Position numbers and translations under genes: made by a program. A stretch of DNA of 8,089 nucleotides from contig CALBNQ010000191.1 in the NCBI GenBank assembly GCA_937896495.1, positions 1 through 8,089 of the forward strand. Direction: 5' to 3'. This DNA is from an uncultured archaeon. GTDB taxonomy: Archaea; Thermoproteota; Nitrososphaeria; Nitrososphaerales; Nitrosopumilaceae. The notes beneath the pieces are model-generated. The model was not told the origin of the DNA, did not search any database, and saw only the letters and a program-made list of their open reading frames with translations. Shown in pieces: positions 1-6,379 of this stretch (its first letter is position 1; every line of letters starts with the position of its first letter).

Positions 1-54
1 ATTGTAGAACCTGAACCAATTGTAGAACCTGAACCAATTGTAGAACCTGAACCA
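1..54 (+). repeat. Three perfect 18-bp tandem repeats coding an acidic/proline linker
   Basis: The unit attgtagaacctgaacca occurs three times head to tail with no mismatch and starts at the window edge, so the array may be longer. The 18-base unit keeps the reading frame and encodes IVEPEP, giving an extended, negatively charged Pro/Glu linker in the surface-type protein that follows. Because the copies are identical at DNA level, copy number could change by slippage without breaking the frame. Confidence 0.9.
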
Positions 55-510
55 ACATGCGGTGCAGGAACTGAATTGGTAAATGGAATTTGTCAAGTCA
101 TAAAGATTGAAGAACCTACTGAAAAAGGTGGTGGTTGTTTAATTGCAACTGCAGCATATGGAACCGAATTAGCACCTCAAGTTCAATTCTTGAGAGAAAT
201 TAGAGATAATACTGTAATGAGTACTGGAACAGGTGCATCATTCATGACTGGATTTAATCAAGTATACTATTCATTTTCCCCATACATTGCAGATCTTGAA
301 CGAGAAAATCCTATAGTTCAACAAACAGTTAGAGCGTTGATCACTCCTATGATTTCTAGTCTATCTATTATGACTTTAGCTGAATCAGGAAATGAAGCAG
401 AAGTTCTAGGATTGGGAATATCTGTTATTGCATTAAACTTGGGAATGTATATTGCTGCACCTGCTGCAATTGGATTTGCAATCAACAAACAAATTAAATC
501 TAGAAAATAG
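1..510 (+). CDS. CFI-box-CTERM domain surface-type protein, 5' end missing
   Basis: The reading frame is open from the first base, so the true start lies to the left; the first possible in-window start (TTG at 76) is an internal leucine. The visible part is 169 residues. It opens with IVEPEP repeats (residues 1-18), then a short segment with C20 and C31 (CGAGTELVNGIC), then GGGCLIATAAYG at 43-54 with C46, which is the hallmark of the CFI-box C-terminal domain. The rest follows that family: a helical stretch around 56-130 (QFLREIRDN, FSPYIADLERENP) and one hydrophobic segment at about 135-161, ending in a basic tail (KQIKSRK). This suggests an exported protein held in the membrane by its C-terminus. 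The domain occurs in large thaumarchaeal cell-surface proteins, but its biochemical role is not known to me. The ectodomain lies outside the window, so nothing can be said about ligand or activity. Confidence 0.85.
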   Translation: MVEPEPIVEPEPIVEPEPTCGAGTELVNGICQVIKIEEPTEKGGGCLIATAAYGTELAPQVQFLREIRDNTVMSTGTGASFMTGFNQVYYSFSPYIADLERENPIVQQTVRALITPMISSLSIMTLAESGNEAEVLGLGISVIALNLGMYIAAPAAIGFAINKQIKSRK

Positions 511-530
511 TTATTTTCAATTTTATTCTA
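511..530 (+). terminator. T-rich 3' end after the CFI-box gene
   Basis: Directly after the TAG stop comes a T-rich stretch (ttattttcaattttattcta) with no hairpin, as expected for archaeal oligo-T termination. It sits before the TATA box of the next gene, so the two genes are probably transcribed separately. Confidence 0.35.
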
Positions 531-535
531 GTAGG

Positions 536-543
536 TTATTATA
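536..543 (+). promoter_or_regulatory. TATA box for the 107-residue gene (leaderless)
   Basis: The sequence ttattata is centred 26-27 bases before the ATG at 566. Archaeal transcription usually starts about 25 bases after the centre of the TATA box, so the transcript should begin at or next to the start codon. No Shine-Dalgarno sequence is present, which agrees with a leaderless mRNA. Confidence 0.55.
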
Positions 544-565
544 CTGAAACTGTTCATATTGTTAT

Positions 566-889
566 ATGCATATTGAGTATGAGGAATTTGAAAATATCGA
601 AGATTTTTTTATGTATATGGCATCTGCAGCTCCTCCAATGAAAAATACTATGCCAATTAATTCTTACAAAGGTTTTGTCATGTCATTTATCCCACTAAGT
701 CCATCAACTGGTGAAACCTATCTTATGCTTTTTGCAAAGGGTTCATTAGATTCTGGAATTTATGAATTTGATGTTTCCTCAAAATCTTACAAAAAAGTTG
801 AAGGTGTGGAAAGAGCAGATAAAGTTTATTTCGTTTCTATTATACCAAAAAGAAATACTATAGCCGATATTGCTATTGAAAATCTATAA
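566..889 (+). CDS. Small hypothetical protein, 107 residues
   Basis: I do not recognise this protein. It starts at ATG 566, the first ATG after a well-placed TATA box, and ends with TAA. It has no signal peptide, transmembrane helix or cysteine. The N-terminus is acidic and aromatic (EYEEFENIEDFFMYM), followed by a proline/methionine-rich segment (AAPPMKNTMP, residues 21-30). The remainder alternates short hydrophobic runs with turns (GFVMSFIPL, ETYLMLFAKG, GIYEFDVSSKSYKKVEG, KVYFVSIIP), which reads as a compact beta-rich cytoplasmic domain. The frame has normal composition and its own promoter, so I take it as real. Its 3' end overlaps the 3' end of the opposing radical SAM gene by 6 bp. Nothing in the context fixes a function. 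Confidence 0.75.
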   Translation: MHIEYEEFENIEDFFMYMASAAPPMKNTMPINSYKGFVMSFIPLSPSTGETYLMLFAKGSLDSGIYEFDVSSKSYKKVEGVERADKVYFVSIIPKRNTIADIAIENL

Positions 890-2464
890 TTTTTTAGTTT
901 GAATTTTTGGTGAAGTAACAGATCTACTTCTAGCATATTTGTCAATTATTTCATCTGGTGTTCTACCGTTGAAGAGATCTTTACACAATCCTCTAAGGTA
1001 TCTCATAATTGCCCAAGTACCTGCTTTAAGAATACCATACATGAAAACCTGCATTGGTTTCCCATATGTTTTGTTTCTTAGAATTATTGGAATAATATCA
1101 TTAATGACTCGCATGTTATTTTCCCAACATTTCCAAAATAATGTAAATTGAGCTTCATTGAGATTTCCAAAATGCATTGAATTTTTTTCACTGAAATCCT
1201 GATAAAGTAGAGGTGCTACTAACCCTCTAAAATTCATCTCTCTAAAATCACTCATCATATCAATTGTATATTGAACATCATCAGGTGTCTCATCTGGCCA
1301 TCCGATGATGATTGTGGCTGCTGGGAACCAATGATTTTCATTTAAAATTTTTGCTCCTTCTCTAACGACACTTCCCCACTCTTCTGATGAAAACGGTCTT
1401 GTTTTAACACCTAAATGTTTTTTCACCATTGATGGTGCAACAGTTTCAATTCCTAAATTGGTTGCAAGCCATCTCCCAGTTTCATCTTGTTTGTTGACAT
1501 GTGAAATTTGTTGCATCAATTTTGGATCAGCTGCAACTGCTGAAAATGTCATATGAGTTGTTCCGATAAAATTAGCTCCTAATCCTTTTAGACCCTTCCA
1601 TAAATCAACAATCGCATCTCTATTTGGAACAAAATCTCTATTATCACATCCATACAGTAACATCTCGTCGGAATGTAACCATACTGAATCAAATCCATAA
1701 TCTAAATTGGTTTTTGCTTCATACTGTAATCTCCCCAATGGTAAATCTTTTTTTGATCTTTTATTAACATCACAAAAGTCACATCCACGACCACATCCTC
1801 TCATTGCTTCAATTAACGAATTAATTGTAGGTCCTTCAATAACTGGAATATTTTCTAAATTTCTAACAAAACAATGCATTAGTTCTGGTGCATCATTTTT
1901 TTCTAAATCTTGGAACAAATCTACTGCTAATTCATCAGCTTCACCTACAACCACTGTATCAATTCCGTGAATTTTCATTCTGTCTGATTTTGCCAACTCC
2001 CATGCACCGTTACCTCCAACCACCACTTTGAAATCATATTTCTTTTTGAGTTGAATAATACTTGCACACATTTTTTTGAATTTCATTGCAACATATGATA
2101 ATTTTTCAGGTGACATTGTAGTTGTCACTGGTGCCATTCCTAATGGGTCCATTACATTAATCCCTACAACTTTAGTATCTGGACCAATTGATTTTTCTAA
2201 CATTTCTGGATGTGCCATGAAAATTTCATCTTTTTTATATCCTCCTTGAAGTAGTGAACTTTCTACCCTTCGTAATCCAACTTGTGCAACTTTTACTTCT
2301 CCTGTTATTGGATCTGTTTCAACTGAAGGACAAAAAACTTTATCAAAAACCCATTCAGGTAATACTTCATATGGTCCACATGCAATAAATCCATAAAGAA
2401 AATTTCCTCTATAATTTGTCATTAAACTACGATCAGCAGTAAGTACAACACGTTTGCCAGCCAA
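884..2464 (-). CDS. B12-binding-type radical SAM protein, candidate tetraether-lipid (GDGT ring) synthase family
   Basis: A 526-residue enzyme. The N-terminal part (about 1-190) looks like a cobalamin-binding fold without the DxHxxG cobalt-ligand motif: a KVVGINVMDPLG strand and turn at 98-109, KVVVGGNGAWEL at 146-157 and DTVVVGEADELAVDL at 169-183. The radical SAM core follows, with the cluster motif C224-x3-C228-x2-C231 inside MRGCGRGCDFCDV, and continues to about 430 (LGIETVAPSM at 337-346, IIIGWPDETPDD at 385-396). The C-terminal 90 residues are helical and partly hydrophobic (MYGILKAGTWAIMRYLRGL at 475-493), which might allow membrane contact. Archaeal proteins of this architecture include the Grs enzymes that form cyclopentane rings in GDGT lipids; I recall similarity but cannot align, so the substrate is uncertain. 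The start is TTG: an in-frame TGA lies 10 codons upstream, no ATG lies between, and a TATA box sits 27 bases before it. The gene is downstream of larB by 59 bases but has its own promoter, so a Lar role is not implied. Confidence 0.85.
   Translation of the reverse strand: MAGKRVVLTADRSLMTNYRGNFLYGFIACGPYEVLPEWVFDKVFCPSVETDPITGEVKVAQVGLRRVESSLLQGGYKKDEIFMAHPEMLEKSIGPDTKVVGINVMDPLGMAPVTTTMSPEKLSYVAMKFKKMCASIIQLKKKYDFKVVVGGNGAWELAKSDRMKIHGIDTVVVGEADELAVDLFQDLEKNDAPELMHCFVRNLENIPVIEGPTINSLIEAMRGCGRGCDFCDVNKRSKKDLPLGRLQYEAKTNLDYGFDSVWLHSDEMLLYGCDNRDFVPNRDAIVDLWKGLKGLGANFIGTTHMTFSAVAADPKLMQQISHVNKQDETGRWLATNLGIETVAPSMVKKHLGVKTRPFSSEEWGSVVREGAKILNENHWFPAATIIIGWPDETPDDVQYTIDMMSDFREMNFRGLVAPLLYQDFSEKNSMHFGNLNEAQFTLFWKCWENNMRVINDIIPIILRNKTYGKPMQVFMYGILKAGTWAIMRYLRGLCKDLFNGRTPDEIIDKYARSRSVTSPKIQTKKL
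890..895 (+). terminator. Oligo-T stretch after the 107-residue gene
   Basis: Six T residues follow immediately after the TAA stop, with a further TTT at 898-900. This fits archaeal oligo-T termination and lies inside the 3' end of the opposing radical SAM gene. For that opposing gene, the nearest T-rich stretch on its own strand is the complement of 847-855, about 30 bases past its stop. Confidence 0.35.
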
Positions 2465-2487
2465 CTGTAAAGTTTCGTTAAAGTATG

Positions 2488-2495
2488 TTATATAT
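2488..2495 (-). promoter_or_regulatory. TATA box for the radical SAM gene (leaderless, TTG start)
   Basis: On the minus strand the sequence is atatataa, centred about 27 bases before the TTG at 2464. The spacing predicts transcription starting at the TTG itself. It separates this gene from the larB transcript, whose stop lies about 30 bases further upstream, although read-through from larB remains possible because no clear T-run terminator separates them. Confidence 0.6.
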
Positions 2496-2523
2496 CATTT
2501 ACGAGAATGAGTGAATTATTTTT

Positions 2524-3324
2524 TTAAATTTTTGTTTGAAATCTTTTTTGATTTTTTTTTACAGCTCTGTTGGCAATGTTTGCAGCTATTCCTCCTGCTG
2601 CTATTCCATTATCTATGTTAACCACTGATAATCCTAACGAACAGCTTTGAAGCATCGATGCAAGTGCAGTAATCCCTTTCCCTCCATATCCATACCCTGC
2701 TGAAATTGGAATTCCTATAATTGGAATATCTACCATGGAAGAAACAAGAGTGGCTAATGCTCCCTCCATTCCAGCAGCAACTATTATACAATCAACATCC
2801 TCAGAAATCATTTTTTTTAAAACTGGAAATATTCTTTGAATTCCTGCAACTCCTACGTCATAACTTGTAAAACATTTACAATTCATTGCTTCACAGATTA
2901 ACCTTGATTCTTCTGCAACTCCTACATCTGATGTACCTGCTGTAATTATTCCTACTTTCCCACCTTGAAATTTAATATGTTTTTTAAATAATAATATTGT
3001 TGATGAATTTTTTCCAGTTTTGATCTTTACTTTTAGTTTCTTTGCAAATATTTTTATTTTTGAATAATCATCTTTTTTGATTCTTGAAACTATTACAGAA
3101 TTTGTTTTTTCTAATATTTTTTTAATGATTTTTTTAATCTCATCTAATTCTTTAGTTTCTGCAAATATTATTTCTGGAATCCCTTTTCTCATTCTTCTAT
3201 TGATATCAATTTTTGCAACATTTTCTATTTCCTCAATTGAGTATAACGACAAAAGTTTTTTTGCTTGATTAGTCGAAATTTTCCCTGTTTTCAATGATTC
3301 TAAAATATCATAAATTTCCAACAA
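2524..3324 (-). CDS. larB: LarB, nickel-pincer cofactor biosynthesis (NaAD carboxylase/hydrolase)
   Basis: LarB carries out the first step of nickel-pincer nucleotide synthesis: it carboxylates C5 of the pyridinium ring of nicotinic acid adenine dinucleotide and splits the phosphoanhydride bond, releasing AMP and giving the dicarboxylated mononucleotide. The 266-residue protein has a helical N-terminal part (about 1-120) and a PurE-like C-terminal domain with the family's signatures: GTSDVGVAEE at 130-139, DVGVAG at 156-161, AGMEGAL at 184-190, SAGYGYGGKG at 208-217 and VNIDNG at 235-240. C228 in QSCSLG matches the cysteine that forms the covalent adduct with the pyridinium ring in Lactiplantibacillus LarB. 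Length is normal. The start is TTG (followed by a second TTG); the only in-frame upstream alternative before the mdh stop is ATA. It follows mdh by 30 bases in the same frame with no Shine-Dalgarno sequence, so co-transcription with mdh is likely. Confidence 0.93.
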   Translation of the reverse strand: MLEIYDILESLKTGKISTNQAKKLLSLYSIEEIENVAKIDINRRMRKGIPEIIFAETKELDEIKKIIKKILEKTNSVIVSRIKKDDYSKIKIFAKKLKVKIKTGKNSSTILLFKKHIKFQGGKVGIITAGTSDVGVAEESRLICEAMNCKCFTSYDVGVAGIQRIFPVLKKMISEDVDCIIVAAGMEGALATLVSSMVDIPIIGIPISAGYGYGGKGITALASMLQSCSLGLSVVNIDNGIAAGGIAANIANRAVKKNQKRFQTKI

Positions 3325-3354
3325 TATTTTTTCTTTGTTTAGATAAAAAAATGC

Positions 3355-4269
3355 TTAGATCTCAATTCCTGATATTGCATTTTTCACATTTGCAACCCCT
3401 TTCTCAAACATTTGTTTTTCATCATCATTTAGATCTAATTCTATAATCTTCTCTACACCTTTCTTTCCAATTATTGCTGGAACGCCAATTGTTACATCTG
3501 AATGACCATATTCTCCATCAAGAGGTGTTGCGACTGGTATCACTTGTTTTCTATCTCTTACTACTGATTCTACAATTGCAGAAATTGCATTTCCTGGTGC
3601 ATGAACTGTGGCACCTTTTAATTCAATAACTTTAGCTGCAACTTGTTTTGTGTTGATTACTAATTCATCTAATTTCTCTTTTGGAAGCATGGTCGATAAA
3701 GGAATGCCTGAAACAGAAGAAAATCTTGGTAATGGTAACATGTTTTCACCGTGTTCTCCAATTACTAAACCTCTTATGGAATCCCTTGAATGCCCAGTTG
3801 CTTCATGAATAAATTGTCTGAATCGTGATAAATCTAACATCCCCCCCATGCCAAAAATCCTACTTCTATCGAATCCTGAAACTTTGTGAGTTATGTGTGC
3901 CATAGGATCAAGTGGATTTGTTACTGGAATAATCATAGAATCATCTGCATATTTTTTGACATTTTCTACAACGCTTTTTACGATTGTTGCGTTAATTTTC
4001 AAAAGATCCATTCTAGTCATCCCTGGTTTTCTTCCAGAACCTGCAACTACGACAACAATATTTGATCCTTTCATGTCTGCAAAATCATTAGAGCCTTTTA
4101 CCTCCACATCTATCCCTTGTTCAGACAACATGTGATTGATATCCATGGCTTCTCCCTGTGGGAGCCCTTTAGCTACATCTAATAGTAATATTTGATCGTC
4201 TAATCGCTTTAATGCTGAAAATAAAGCCGCATCTCCTCCAACTTTCCCAGATCCTATAATTGTAATCAT
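3355..4269 (-). CDS. mdh: Malate dehydrogenase, LDH-like type, NAD-dependent
   Basis: Interconverts malate and oxaloacetate in the cytoplasm. The 304-residue protein has the Rossmann loop GSGKVGG at 6-12 and D31 at the end of the second strand (LLLDVAKG), which favours NAD over NADP. The active-site loop reads GRKPGMTR (79-86): R80 is at the specificity position that is Gln in lactate dehydrogenases, and R86 is the second substrate arginine, so malate/oxaloacetate is the expected pair. VTNPLD is at 116-121; catalytic D146 and substrate-binding R149 lie in LDLSRFR, and the proton-relay H173 in [10 protein letters not shown]. Length and motifs are complete. The ATG at 4269 begins right at the Rossmann strand (MITIIGSG), as usual for this family. 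It is the first gene of the minus-strand unit mdh-larB and shares a divergent promoter region with larC. It could serve general carbon metabolism; the link to the Lar genes is by position only. Confidence 0.93.
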   Translation of the reverse strand: MITIIGSGKVGGDAALFSALKRLDDQILLLDVAKGLPQGEAMDINHMLSEQGIDVEVKGSNDFADMKGSNIVVVVAGSGRKPGMTRMDLLKINATIVKSVVENVKKYADDSMIIPVTNPLDPMAHITHKVSGFDRSRIFGMGGMLDLSRFRQFIHEATGHSRDSIRGLVIGEHGENMLPLPRFSSVSGIPLSTMLPKEKLDELVINTKQVAAKVIELKGATVHAPGNAISAIVESVVRDRKQVIPVATPLDGEYGHSDVTIGVPAIIGKKGVEKIIELDLNDDEKQMFEKGVANVKNAISGIEI

Positions 4270-4290
4270 AAAATTTGTTGTTAATTTTCA

Positions 4291-4300
4291 ATAATTAAAT
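4291..4300 (-). promoter_or_regulatory. Probable TATA box for mdh-larB
   Basis: On the minus strand the sequence is atttaattat, centred 26-27 bases before the mdh ATG, the same spacing as the other promoters here. It is a weaker match than the larC box, and the whole 89-bp divergent region is so AT-rich that other placements (for example the complement of 4311-4320, tcataaattt) cannot be excluded. Confidence 0.4.
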
Positions 4301-4329
4301 CTAATGAAATTCATAAATTTTTAGACGAA

Positions 4330-4337
4330 TTTATAAG
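4330..4337 (+). promoter_or_regulatory. TATA box for larC-larE-desulfurase operon (leaderless)
   Basis: The sequence tttataag is a near-ideal archaeal TATA box, centred 25-26 bases before the ATG at 4359. The spacing leaves no room for a leader, so the mRNA should start at or within a few bases of the ATG. It lies in the 89-bp gap shared with the divergent mdh-larB unit. I see no convincing inverted repeat that would serve as a common operator. Confidence 0.65.
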
Positions 4338-4358
4338 CATTTTTAGTAATTTTCAATC

Positions 4359-5582
4359 ATGGTTATTGTTATTGATCCTCAGATAGCTGGAATTTCTGGA
4401 GATATGCTTCTCTGTTCTTTGGTAGATTTGGGAGCAGATAAAAATAAAATAATATCCGGAGTTAAAACATCTGAAAAATTTTTGTCTAACTCGACAATCA
4501 AAAAAATCGATTTTCAAAAAATTCAAAAACATGGTATTCAATCAACACAATTAATCTTAGAACTTGTTGAAAGTGTTCATGAGCGAAAAGGTTCCGAAAT
4601 TAAAAAAGCAATAATTGATTCAGTAAATACTCTTGAATTATCTAAAAAAGGAAAATCTTTTGCAGTATCCTGTATTGATCTTTTAATTTCATCTGAATCA
4701 AAAATTCATGGAATTCCTGAAGATTCTGTTCATTTTCATGAAGCATCTAGTATTGATACTCTGATTGATGTTATTGGTATCACAATTGCTTTAGATGATT
4801 TAAAATTTTTTGATGAAAAGATTACTTGTCTGCCAATTTGTGTTGGTGGTGATTCTGTTACTTTTTCTCATGGAACTATGTCTAATCCTGCAAGCGCTAT
4901 TCTTGAAATTTTTAAAAATTCCAATTTAATCATTAAAGGTAGTAATGTAAACGATGAATTGACTACCCCAACTGGTGCCTGTATTTTATCAACTCTTACT
5001 AAAAACGCCATTGATTACTATCCTTCAATGAAAATTAACTTAATTGGATATGGTGCAGGACAAAAGAATTTTGAATCTTTTTCAAATGTTTTAAAAATTG
5101 TCAAAGGTTCTGAAAATGATTTTGAAGTTGATTCTGTAAAAATTCTTGAAACAAATGTAGATGATGTTTCAGGAGAAATTTTAGGAAACTTGATTGAGAA
5201 ACTTATGAAAAAGGGTGCAAAAGATGTGTCGATTTATCATGGAATCACAAAAAAAGGTAGACCCACAAATCTTGTATCTATAATATGTAATGATATTAAT
5301 GTAAATGAAATGGTGGATATTTTGATTCTTGAAACTGAAACATTGGGAGTAAGAATTTCTGAATCAAATAGATTCATTGTTCCCCGTACAACTCATGAAA
5401 CTTCTTTAATGATTGAAGGTCAATCTTTTAAAATACATTACAAAAAATCTTTGTTTAAAGGAAAAACTAATTTTAAAATAGAATTTGATGATTTGAAGAA
5501 TATTTCTTCTTTAGTTGATAAATCACTTAATGAAACAAATTCTATATTGAGAAAAGAAATTAAAAGATTAGAGAATTTATGA
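4359..5582 (+). CDS. larC: LarC, CTP-dependent nickel insertase for the nickel-pincer cofactor, single-frame form
   Basis: LarC catalyses the last step of nickel-pincer nucleotide synthesis, inserting Ni into the bis-thiocarboxylate precursor in a CTP-dependent reaction (cyclometallase). The 407-residue protein shows the family's motifs in order: N-terminal DPQIAGISGDM at 6-16; the histidine-rich VHFHEASSIDTLIDVIG at 124-140, where H125 and H127 are plausible metal ligands; TTPTGA at 202-207; then the C-terminal domain with ETNVDDVSGE at 264-273, KKGRPTN at 298-304 and LGVRISESNRFIVPR at 329-343. In Lactiplantibacillus plantarum the two halves are separate frames (larC1/larC2) joined by programmed frameshifting; here one continuous frame covers both, so no recoding is needed. 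The ATG is positioned for a leaderless transcript. Its TGA stop overlaps the larE start by four bases (ATGA), indicating an operon with coupled translation. Confidence 0.93.
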   Translation: MVIVIDPQIAGISGDMLLCSLVDLGADKNKIISGVKTSEKFLSNSTIKKIDFQKIQKHGIQSTQLILELVESVHERKGSEIKKAIIDSVNTLELSKKGKSFAVSCIDLLISSESKIHGIPEDSVHFHEASSIDTLIDVIGITIALDDLKFFDEKITCLPICVGGDSVTFSHGTMSNPASAILEIFKNSNLIIKGSNVNDELTTPTGACILSTLTKNAIDYYPSMKINLIGYGAGQKNFESFSNVLKIVKGSENDFEVDSVKILETNVDDVSGEILGNLIEKLMKKGAKDVSIYHGITKKGRPTNLVSIICNDINVNEMVDILILETETLGVRISESNRFIVPRTTHETSLMIEGQSFKIHYKKSLFKGKTNFKIEFDDLKNISSLVDKSLNETNSILRKEIKRLENL

Positions 5583-6379
5583 TGGAAAAACTCCATGAAT
5601 TGGAAAATTGGTTTGAAGATAAACATAAAGTATTCATTGCTTTGTCTGGTGGAGTCGACAGTGCACTTGTTGCATATGCTGCATATCAAAAATTAGGCAA
5701 TCATGCTATTGCAGTAACTGCTGATTACAAAACCTTGTCTGCAGAAGAATTACGTACTGCTAAACAAATTTGTTTCGAGATCGGAATTGAACATATTTTA
5801 TTAGATTATGATGAACTTGAAAATCCCGATTTCACAAAAAATGATTCTAGTAGATGTTTTTACTGTCGATTGGAATTAGGAGATCATTTAATTGAATTGG
5901 CAAAAAAACATGATGTTCAAACCATTGTTGATGGAACAAATCTTGATGATTTGGGTGATTTTAGGCCTGGGATTAAAGCGCTTAAACAAAATGGAATTAA
6001 AAGCCCTCTTGTTGAAACTAATTTTTTTAAATCACAAATTCGTAATGTAGCAAAGTCTATTGGATTGTCTATTTTTGATAAACCATCCAATTCTTGTCTT
6101 GCATCTCGAATTCCTTGGGGACAGCAAGTTACTGCTGAAAAATTAACTAGAATAGAATTGGGTGAAATTTTTGTTAAACAACTTACAAATGTAAAACAAA
6201 TTAGAGTGCGTGACAATTACGGTTCTGCAAAAATCGAAGTTGATAAAAATATGCTTTCTGTATTTAGTAATGAAATTTTAAAACAAATTACTGAAAAATT
6301 AATTTTGATTGGATTTTCTACAGTTGAAATAGATCCAGAAGGATATAAACCCGGAAAAATCAATATGATTGCAGATTGA
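5579..6379 (+). CDS. larE: LarE, ATP-dependent sulfur insertase for the nickel-pincer cofactor, probable [4Fe-4S] type
   Basis: LarE adenylates the carboxylates of the LarB product and converts them to thiocarboxylates, giving the ligand that LarC loads with nickel. The 266-residue protein belongs to the PP-loop ATP pyrophosphatase family: the P-loop SGGVDS is at 23-28 and DGTNLDDLGDFRPG at 118-131 is the conserved substrate/phosphate-binding region. C93 and C96 lie in SRCFYCR and C173 in SCLASRIPWG. C173 is at the place of the sacrificial cysteine (C176) of L. plantarum LarE. The extra CxxC matches homologues such as that of Thermotoga maritima, where three cysteines hold a [4Fe-4S] cluster that carries the transferable sulfide. 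I therefore infer the cluster-dependent, catalytic form. The start is the ATG in the ATGA overlap with larC; a second ATG follows at once (5582). The 3' end overlaps the desulfurase start by four bases. Confidence 0.93.
   Translation: MMEKLHELENWFEDKHKVFIALSGGVDSALVAYAAYQKLGNHAIAVTADYKTLSAEELRTAKQICFEIGIEHILLDYDELENPDFTKNDSSRCFYCRLELGDHLIELAKKHDVQTIVDGTNLDDLGDFRPGIKALKQNGIKSPLVETNFFKSQIRNVAKSIGLSIFDKPSNSCLASRIPWGQQVTAEKLTRIELGEIFVKQLTNVKQIRVRDNYGSAKIEVDKNMLSVFSNEILKQITEKLILIGFSTVEIDPEGYKPGKINMIAD

Noticed and set aside
1..54. Short direct repeats as a possible CRISPR array
   Set aside because: The 18-bp units are contiguous with no spacers and read in frame as IVEPEP within a protein.
76..510. 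A complete 144-residue gene starting at TTG 76
   Set aside because: The same frame is open to base 1, and the residues before 76 continue a recognisable pattern (repeat linker plus CGAGTELVNGIC), so 76 is an internal leucine of a longer protein.
2465..2523. mdh-larB-radical SAM as one functional operon, making the radical SAM enzyme a fourth Lar component
   Set aside because: The radical SAM gene has its own well-spaced TATA box, and no known step of nickel-pincer synthesis needs a radical SAM enzyme; the adjacency is not evidence enough.
3338..3350. A separate TATA box for larB in the short mdh-larB gap
   Set aside because: A T-rich tract reads as tttttatc on the minus strand, but it is only about 21 bases from the TTG and is a poor match. 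Co-transcription with mdh is simpler.
3841..3847. Run of seven C residues (G7 in the mdh coding strand) as a possible slippage or phase-variation site
   Set aside because: It encodes the MGGM segment just before catalytic LDLSRFR and the frame is intact on both sides; a single moderate run with no other sign is not enough.
4270..4358. A riboswitch or structured leader ahead of larC
   Set aside because: The TATA spacing leaves essentially no leader, and the gap shows no stable hairpins.
4353..4541. Minus-strand open frame covering the larC start and its promoter
   Set aside because: It is antisense to a well-supported gene, shows no domain, and would overlap the divergent promoters.
5917..6216. 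Minus-strand 99-residue open frame inside larE
   Set aside because: It is a shadow of larE. The larE frame carries the cysteines and family motifs across this stretch.
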